From the NCBI RefSeq assembly GCF_042854845.1, contig NZ_AP031498.1:1922001-1986000 (forward strand): 64,000 nucleotides of DNA, written 5' to 3'. This document shows positions 58,515-64,000 of the stretch, piece by piece. The translations under genes and the position numbers were made by a program. Numbering within the stretch: the first letter of the stretch is position 1; each line of letters opens with the position of its first letter. The notes beneath the pieces were generated by a model. It was not told where the DNA came from. It searched no databases and saw only the letters and a program-made list of their open reading frames with translations. This DNA comes from Maricurvus nonylphenolicus (GTDB lineage Bacteria > Pseudomonadota > Gammaproteobacteria > Pseudomonadales > Cellvibrionaceae).

Positions 58515-60509
58515 ATGATTAACGCCTCTACCAAAGTCCGTAAGCGAAATATCAGCATCAGGTTGTTGTTGATCATCCTGGTGTTGTCGATCGTTTCCGT
58601 CTTTAGTGCGTTGTTTCTTGTTTCCAGTCAGTTGTTCACCGACATCATTGAAGTGCGAGAGGTTCAGGCGCAGGAGTATTTAACCAGTCTGCGGTCTGTG
58701 CAGCGGGTTAAACACCTACATCAGCAGTATGAAAAGGAATGGAAAAATATATTACTGCGAGGCCAGAACTCCGAAACCTATCACTACCATCTGAGTCAGT
58801 TTTACAGCCTGGAGCGACAACTTCTACAGGGTATCGAGTCGGGGAAAGAAGACCTTGGCCGTTACGAATACCAACAGCCATTCAGCGCCTTGGTGTTATT
58901 TGAGGAGGAGTTGTCAAAGCAGGCTCGTATTTACCGCAAGGCCTTACGAGCCTACAACCGTAGTCTGGATACCCCGCATCTGGCTGCCGAATCAATTTCC
59001 AATCAGGAGGCCTACAACTCTGCAGGATTGATTTCCCAAGTCCTGGTTGCGCTGAAAGCAGCGATGGACGCCGAACATCAAAAACTTACCGATGAGATTA
59101 ACTCGCTGCGCAAAATTATGATGTTCACCATGATAATTACAGCATTGGTGATGTTGCTGTTAGCCTCGATGGGCTTATCCCGCTTAATTCTCAAACCTAT
59201 CGATATGAGCATTAAGCTGGCACATCGTATTGCCAAGGGTAATTTGGAGGAGCATATCAATGTCAGTTATGCCCCGAGGGAAGTCAGCCTGCTAATTCAG
59301 TCGCTGGAATTGATGCAGGCCGATATTAAAAAGTCACAGGAAAAGTTACTCGCAGCTCGGGAAGAGGCGGAAAAATCCAGTCAGGCGAAAAGTATTTTCC
59401 TGGCCAATATGAGTCACGAAATACGCACTCCATTAAATGGTGTCATTGGCCTGGCGGAATTATTAAAAGGTGCAGATCTGGATAAGGAACATCGCAGTTA
59501 TCTGGAAGCTTTGCAATTGTCCGGTAAAACTCTGTTGGGGGTGATAAACGATATTCTCGATTATTCGAAAATTATCAGCGGTAATATGGTGTTTGACCTG
59601 CAGCCCACCAATTTGCATTCGGTGCTGGATGGTCTTGGGCTTATTTACCGCAATGTGGCCGCACAGCAGGACAAGGATATCGATTTTCAGATTCATGTTG
59701 ATGAAAATGTACCGCGATTTGTGATGGGCGATGCCATCCGTATTCAGCAGGTGATGGGTAACTTGCTAAGTAACGCCTTCAAGTTTACCGAACAGGGCTT
59801 TATCAAAGTAGGAATTACCTGTATTGACCAGAATGGTGAATCGGCAACGATGGAATTTTCTGTGGCAGACAGTGGTATTGGTATTAGCGAGGAGGCGCAG
59901 GCGAGAATCTTTAATCAGTTTGAGCAGGCAGACAGCTCTACGTCTCGTCAATTTGGCGGTACCGGTTTGGGGTTGGCCATCTGTGAAAAACTGGTAAAAA
60001 TTGGCGGTGGCCGGATGTGGTTGGAGAGTGAGTTGGGCAAAGGGACGGTGTTCTCTTTTGTGCTAACGTTCAAGCTGTCTGCTGAAGTTGATGTAAAGCC
60101 GCAAACTCAGGAGCGAGAGCTCCCCAGTTTTAGTAATCTGCATGTGCTGATTGCGGAGGATAATCCCGTCAATCAAATGGTAATCACTGGTCTGATGAAA
60201 AAGATCCAGGTGCAGCACACCATGGTGGCAAATGGCCGTGAGGCATTGGAGATGCGCAGTGCATCCTCAGCGCAGTTTGACTGCATTTTGATGGACTGTG
60301 AAATGCCGGAAATGGACGGTTATCAAGCCACACAAGCCATTCGCCAGTGGGAACAGGAGCAGGGCATTTCGCCCATCCCGATCTGTGCGCTCACAGCCCA
60401 CTCACTGCCCGAGCAAGCTCGTCACTGTATTGAGGTGGGTATGGATGCCCATTTAGGAAAACCTATCGTTTTTAAAGATCTGGTTGCCTACTTCAATGAG
60501 CTGATTTAA
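58515..60509 (+). CDS. hybrid sensor histidine kinase with receiver domain
   Basis: This roughly 664-aa protein has a first membrane helix (about 15-38), a periplasmic helical sensor region rich in charged residues (about 40-195), a second helix (about 200-225) and a HAMP-like segment. Then come HisKA with SHEIRTPLNG (phosphorylated His 301), HATPase_c with N, G1 and G2 boxes (GNLLSNAFKF; ADSGIGIS; GGTGLGLAIC) and a C-terminal REC domain with the phosphoacceptor Asp 595 in LMDCEMPEMDGY. No separate response regulator with an output domain is adjacent, so the phosphoryl group presumably passes to a distant partner. It is co-transcribed with the TupA-like protein. Confidence 0.92.
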   Translation: MINASTKVRKRNISIRLLLIILVLSIVSVFSALFLVSSQLFTDIIEVREVQAQEYLTSLRSVQRVKHLHQQYEKEWKNILLRGQNSETYHYHLSQFYSLERQLLQGIESGKEDLGRYEYQQPFSALVLFEEELSKQARIYRKALRAYNRSLDTPHLAAESISNQEAYNSAGLISQVLVALKAAMDAEHQKLTDEINSLRKIMMFTMIITALVMLLLASMGLSRLILKPIDMSIKLAHRIAKGNLEEHINVSYAPREVSLLIQSLELMQADIKKSQEKLLAAREEAEKSSQAKSIFLANMSHEIRTPLNGVIGLAELLKGADLDKEHRSYLEALQLSGKTLLGVINDILDYSKIISGNMVFDLQPTNLHSVLDGLGLIYRNVAAQQDKDIDFQIHVDENVPRFVMGDAIRIQQVMGNLLSNAFKFTEQGFIKVGITCIDQNGESATMEFSVADSGIGISEEAQARIFNQFEQADSSTSRQFGGTGLGLAICEKLVKIGGGRMWLESELGKGTVFSFVLTFKLSAEVDVKPQTQERELPSFSNLHVLIAEDNPVNQMVITGLMKKIQVQHTMVANGREALEMRSASSAQFDCILMDCEMPEMDGYQATQAIRQWEQEQGISPIPICALTAHSLPEQARHCIEVGMDAHLGKPIVFKDLVAYFNELI

Positions 60510-60557
60510 CTCCCCCTGTTGTTCCTTTCAGCCTAATAACGATTCTGAATAGATCTT

Positions 60558-60576
60558 GAGATCGATCGTTCGTTCA
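60558..60576. promoter_or_regulatory. weak match to the 18-bp TetR palindrome before the DUF35 operon
   Basis: TCGATCGTT at 60563-60571 matches the core of the palindromes at 45704 and 53288, but the flanks do not (TGAGA before, CGTTC after). It may be a degenerate third site of the same regulator. Confidence 0.3.
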
Positions 60577-60643
60577 TTTATAGTGGTTGGATACTGAAAT
60601 GGTCGATAAGTGATCGATTGATAAACAAACGAGGTATTCAGGC

Positions 60644-61051
60644 GTGGGGATAAACAAACCCGGAGTTATCAATCCTGCAGAACTGGGCAGTGGCCCGCAG
60701 GTGCAATTTACTGAATTTTTAAAGCAGGGGCGTTTTATGTTGCAACGCTCCCAGGCAACGGGCGAGTACACCTTTTATCCCCGTGTGATGATTCCCGCCA
60801 GTGGTGAGATTGATCTTGAGTGGGTCGAAGCTTCAGGTCGCGGTGAAGTTTATTCCTGTACCCGTATTCCTCGTAAGCCAGAGCGCGGTGGTGATTACTG
60901 TGTGGCGATTGTAGAGCTGGAAGAAGGCCCGCGCATGATGACCAACATCGAAGGCGTTGCCGCAGATACCGTCAGCATTGGTATGTCTGTTAAGGCCGAC
61001 ATTGTGGAGCGCGAAGGCATGGCTCCACGTTTAATTTTCCTGCCCGTATAA
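60644..61051 (+). CDS. DUF35 OB-fold protein without zinc-ribbon cysteines
   Basis: This 135-aa protein is of the DUF35 family that pairs with thiolases. The OB-fold part is complete (LEWVEASGRGEVYSCTRIPRKPERGGDYCVAIVELEEGPRM is recognisable in blocks). The rubredoxin-like zinc ribbon that normally precedes it has lost all its ligands: the usual R-C-x-x-C reads RSQATG and the P-x-C-x-x-C position reads IPASG. Such proteins are the partner subunit of a thiolase-like enzyme encoded next. GTG 60644 follows GAGG at 60631-60634. It opens a three-gene operon. Confidence 0.82.
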   Translation: MGINKPGVINPAELGSGPQVQFTEFLKQGRFMLQRSQATGEYTFYPRVMIPASGEIDLEWVEASGRGEVYSCTRIPRKPERGGDYCVAIVELEEGPRMMTNIEGVAADTVSIGMSVKADIVEREGMAPRLIFLPV

Positions 61052-61103
61052 ACAGTACACACAACAGTTTTTACACGAGGTCAGAATTTTCAAGAGGTAT
61101 TGT

Positions 61104-62255
61104 ATGGCTCATCCATTACGAGGAAAGGTCGCCGTGTCGGGCATAGGTTCGGCAGGTATAGGTGAGGCTCCCGGTTGGAGCCCGCTGGAATTATTGGGCG
61201 CGGCATCTGTTAACGCCCTGGCTGATGCCGGTTTGTCTCTCAAGGATGTGGACGGTTTATTTGCCACTACCGGTTCGCATTATTTTGCCACCATGTCGGC
61301 TGCTGAGTACCTGGGCATTCGTCCAAAGTTTACCAACTGTGATATGAACGGCGGCTCGACCTTTATGTCACAGGTCTTGCAGGCCGCTATGGCCATTGAT
61401 GCAGGGTTGTGTGAAGTTGCACTAATTTGTTATGGCAGTAATGCGCGCACTAATGGTGGTGATCACGCCGGCCTGATTGAAACACCGGAATGGGAGCAAC
61501 AATACAAACCGCGTATTCCCATCAGTGGTTATGCCATGGCCGCAGCACGTCATATGCACGAATACGGTACGACCCGAGAGCAGTTAGCCGAAGTTGTCGT
61601 TGCAGCACGTAAATGGGGGGCCATGAATCCGGAAGCGTTTGTGCAAAAACCGATTTCGATCGAAGAAGCGATGCAGGCGAAAATAATTTCTGAACCCTTG
61701 TCGGCTCTGGATTGCTGTTTGGTAACCGACGGTGGTGCGGCTATGGTACTGGTGTCCGCTGAACGTGCGAAGGATCTGCAGCAGAAACCGGTCTACATGC
61801 TGGGCACCGCAGGTGCGATGTGGCACCGCCAAATAGATCAAATGCCCAACCTCACCGTTACCGCTGCCTCTGAAAGTGGACCGCGAGCGTTTGAAATGGC
61901 CGGCCTGACACCGAACGATGTCGATGTTATTCAGCTCTATGATGCCTTCACCATCAATGTGATTTTATTTTTGGAAGACCTGGGTTTTTGTCCAAAAGGT
62001 GAGGGTGGGCGTTTTGTTTCCAACGGCAATTTGGCGCCTGGAGGTGACCGCCCGGTAAATACCAATGGTGGTGGTTTGTCCTGTGTTCACCCTGGGATGT
62101 ATGGCTTGTTCTGTATGTTGGAAGCGGTAAAACAACTGCGTGGCCAGGCGGGTGATCGCCAGCTGGACACTCCCGAGGTTGCGTTGGCCCACGGTAATGG
62201 CGGCACTTTATCCAGCCAGGTAACCACAATTTTTGGTACCGAAGCAGTTTTGTAA
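61104..62255 (+). CDS. thiolase-like protein without the nucleophilic cysteine (SCP-x/Ltp-type)
   Basis: This 383-aa protein has a thiolase fold. At the place of the catalytic cysteine (N-A-C-S-T in true thiolases) it has MNGGSTF. At the C-terminus the Cys-containing C-x-G-G-G motif reads AHGNGGTLSS. GGLSCVHPGMYG keeps the histidine region, and IQLYDAFTINVILFLEDLG is typical of the SCP-x-like group. Members that pair with DUF35 proteins include Ltp1/Ltp2-type retro-aldolases of sterol side-chain degradation. A lyase or aldolase is more likely here than a thiolase. It lies 52 bp behind the DUF35 gene. Confidence 0.85.
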   Translation: MAHPLRGKVAVSGIGSAGIGEAPGWSPLELLGAASVNALADAGLSLKDVDGLFATTGSHYFATMSAAEYLGIRPKFTNCDMNGGSTFMSQVLQAAMAIDAGLCEVALICYGSNARTNGGDHAGLIETPEWEQQYKPRIPISGYAMAAARHMHEYGTTREQLAEVVVAARKWGAMNPEAFVQKPISIEEAMQAKIISEPLSALDCCLVTDGGAAMVLVSAERAKDLQQKPVYMLGTAGAMWHRQIDQMPNLTVTAASESGPRAFEMAGLTPNDVDVIQLYDAFTINVILFLEDLGFCPKGEGGRFVSNGNLAPGGDRPVNTNGGGLSCVHPGMYGLFCMLEAVKQLRGQAGDRQLDTPEVALAHGNGGTLSSQVTTIFGTEAVL

Positions 62256-62286
62256 ATTAATAATAAGTTTAACAAGAGGTCAGGGC

Positions 62287-63924
62287 ATGAACGGCTTGAT
62301 GATGGATTTTCCTTTAACCATAACCGGGATTATGCAGCACGCAAATCGGGTGCATGGCAGTAAGGAGGTGGTTTCAGCATTACGAGAGGGCGATGGTTAT
62401 AAAGTCCATCGCTGCACTTATGGCGATCTTTTTAAGCGCGCCGGGCAATTGGCCAATGCCTTACAGTCTCTCGGTGTTAAGCAGGGCGATGTGTTGGGAA
62501 CCCTGGCGTGGAATGATTATCGCCATATGGAAATCTATTATGCTGTATGTTGTTCGGGTGCTGTCGTGCATACAGTAAACCCGCGTCTGTTTGAAGAGCA
62601 GCTGGAATACATTGTTAATCACGGTGAGGATCAATGGCTGTTTATTGATCTTGATTTCCTGCCATTAATCGAAAAGATGCAGGATCGATTCCCTAAAATT
62701 AAAGGCTATATTCTACTGTGCGATGCGGGCACCATGCCGGACACGTCGCTGAAAAATGTTTACGCCTACGAAACCCTGATGGCGGATCAGCCACAAAGCT
62801 TTGCCTGGCCTGAGCTGGATGAAAAAACGGCCAGCGGTATTTGTTATACCTCCGGTACTACCGGTAATCCTAAAGGCGTTGTCTATAGTCATCGCTCGAC
62901 GGTTTTAATTTCCATGACCGGCGCAACAGCGCCTTCAATTGGTTTAACCGAAGCTGATGTTGTATTGCCTGTTGTACCTATGTTCCATGTTAACGCCTGG
63001 AACTTGCCATACACCTGCCCAATGGTGGGTGCCAAGCTGGTATTGCCTGGCCCGTTTATGGGCAGTGGCCAGGTATTGGCAGAACTGATGGATCAGGAAA
63101 AAGTCACCGCCAGTGCGGGTGTGCCAACTGTGTGGTTGGGGCTGTTGGAATATTTGCGCGCAAGCGATACGAAACTGGCCACCGTTAACACCTTGATGGT
63201 CGGTGGTGCTGCAACACCTAAGTCATTGATGGAAGCTTTCGAGAAAGAGCAGGGCATCTTTATGATGCAGGGCTGGGGTATGACAGAAACCAGTCCATTG
63301 GGCACTATGAATGGCAAAAGCCCTGAAATGGATAGCCTGAGCGGCGATGAACAATATCAATTGCGTTTGCGTGTTGGTCGTCCAACCTTTGGTGTGGAAG
63401 TACGCATTGTTGATACTGAAGGTGAAGAGTTACCTTGGGATGGTGAAGCCGCAGGTGCGCTTCAAGTCCGAGGCCCCTGGATCTGTTCAGAGTATCTGGG
63501 TATTGGAAAAACCGATGCCCATACCGCTGATGGCTGGTTCGATACCGGTGATATTGCCACCGTTCAACCGAGCGGCAATGTAGCCATTACCGATAGGGTG
63601 AAGGATGTTATTAAGTCCGGCGGTGAGTGGATCAGCTCTAATGATTTGGAAAATGCCGCGGTGTCACATCCTGAGGTAGCTGAGGCTGGCGCTATCGGTG
63701 TTTATCACCCGAAATGGTCCGAGCGCCCGTTGTTATGTGTTGTACCTGCACCGGGTAAGTCTCCTTCCAAGGAATCTGTGTTGGCAACGGTAGCAGAGCA
63801 GGTAGCCAAGTGGTGGGTGCCGGAGGATGTGGTCTTTGTTGAGTCATTACCGCATACCGCCACGGGTAAGATCAGTAAGAAGGATTTGCGCGAGCAGTTT
63901 AAGGATTATCAGTTTCCTGCTTAA
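62287..63924 (+). CDS. medium/long-chain acyl-CoA synthetase (FadD/DmdB-like)
   Basis: This 545-aa adenylate-forming CoA ligase has CYTSGTTGNPKGVVYSHRS, the motif MQGWGMTETSPLG, the adenylate-contacting GWFDTGDIA, the hinge ITDRVKDVIKSGGEWISS and the catalytic lysine in PHTATGKISKKDLR. ATG 62287 is selected because AGAGGTCAGG stands before it; the upstream open frame lacks support. It is third in the DUF35/thiolase-like operon. It probably supplies the CoA thioester on which those partners act. Nothing further is encoded in the last 76 bases. Confidence 0.92.
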   Translation: MNGLMMDFPLTITGIMQHANRVHGSKEVVSALREGDGYKVHRCTYGDLFKRAGQLANALQSLGVKQGDVLGTLAWNDYRHMEIYYAVCCSGAVVHTVNPRLFEEQLEYIVNHGEDQWLFIDLDFLPLIEKMQDRFPKIKGYILLCDAGTMPDTSLKNVYAYETLMADQPQSFAWPELDEKTASGICYTSGTTGNPKGVVYSHRSTVLISMTGATAPSIGLTEADVVLPVVPMFHVNAWNLPYTCPMVGAKLVLPGPFMGSGQVLAELMDQEKVTASAGVPTVWLGLLEYLRASDTKLATVNTLMVGGAATPKSLMEAFEKEQGIFMMQGWGMTETSPLGTMNGKSPEMDSLSGDEQYQLRLRVGRPTFGVEVRIVDTEGEELPWDGEAAGALQVRGPWICSEYLGIGKTDAHTADGWFDTGDIATVQPSGNVAITDRVKDVIKSGGEWISSNDLENAAVSHPEVAEAGAIGVYHPKWSERPLLCVVPAPGKSPSKESVLATVAEQVAKWWVPEDVVFVESLPHTATGKISKKDLREQFKDYQFPA

Positions 63925-64000
63925 GAATCCCTAAAGGTTAAACCTCACCGCCTTAGTTATAACAGTCTGGGCTTATCTGTTATTGCGTAAAGGGCAGGCG

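Noticed and set aside
60558..60576. Firm third operator of the TetR regulon
   Set aside because: Only the nine-base core matches and the palindrome is broken at the flanks; kept as a weak feature.

Overview
The window looks like a chromosomal segment of a marine gammaproteobacterium, probably of the Cellvibrionales/Spongiibacteraceae type. This is inferred from the gene content: an AidB-type acyl-CoA dehydrogenase, a DUF35/thiolase/acyl-CoA synthetase cluster, an MMPL/RND exporter next to a DUF1302 barrel, TrxC, RsuA, UPF0149, VF530 and EgtB/EgtD. No rRNA, tRNA, CRISPR array, integrase or insertion sequence was recognised.

Region 1 (about 1-11.5 kb) is an accessory defence and conflict island. 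A 79-aa putative DNA-binding protein lies behind a promoter whose -10 element is covered by a perfect 20-bp palindrome. It precedes a complete type I restriction-modification set (hsdR, hsdM, hsdS) and then a Septu-like ATPase + HNH nuclease pair. After a 0.5-kb gap comes an AHH-type nuclease with an Imm11-type immunity protein on the minus strand.

Region 2 (11.8-28.6 kb) holds a saccharopine-dehydrogenase-like/DUF2269/DoxX/methyltransferase cluster, trmK, and four dispersed paralogues of a stand-alone periplasmic solute-binding-like protein. It also holds a covalent-flavin oxidase, a tetR-aidB operon, and one long operon encoding a YHS protein, a thioredoxin and the bufferin system BufA-BufB-BufC-BufD (copper-handling RiPP), closed by a terminator. 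A DUF3089 hydrolase ends the region.

Region 3 (28.9-31.1 kb) is an A+T-richer two-gene cassette that I do not recognise. Its 420-aa first product ends in a Gly/Ala-rich hydrophobic segment, and the second gene overlaps it by one base. This is the best candidate in the window for an undescribed system (possibly effector plus partner).

Region 4 (31.2-45.4 kb) has a D-lactate/glycolate-type dehydrogenase, phytanoyl-CoA dioxygenase with a divergent AraC regulator, trxC, rsuA and a UPF0149/SEC-C protein. It continues with an outer-membrane barrel plus an MMPL exporter fused in frame to a LolA-like periplasmic domain, a MarR regulator with three copies of one operator, a nitroreductase, an arylamine N-acetyltransferase, and Crp and AraC regulators.

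Region 5 (45.7-64 kb) is centred on fatty-acyl and thiol metabolism: a FATP-type acyl-CoA synthetase with two crotonases; egtB-egtD-phzF with a divergent LysR regulator; a TetR regulator with GST; an aminotransferase; an SSB-tailed DUF3127 protein; VF530; a TupA-like sensor protein with a hybrid histidine kinase; and a DUF35/thiolase/acyl-CoA ligase operon. The same 18-bp palindrome precedes both the TetR gene (53288) and the FATP operon (45704), which suggests one lipid regulon. Short hairpin repeats showing compensatory base changes occur at 14.4, 17.7 and 43.5 kb.
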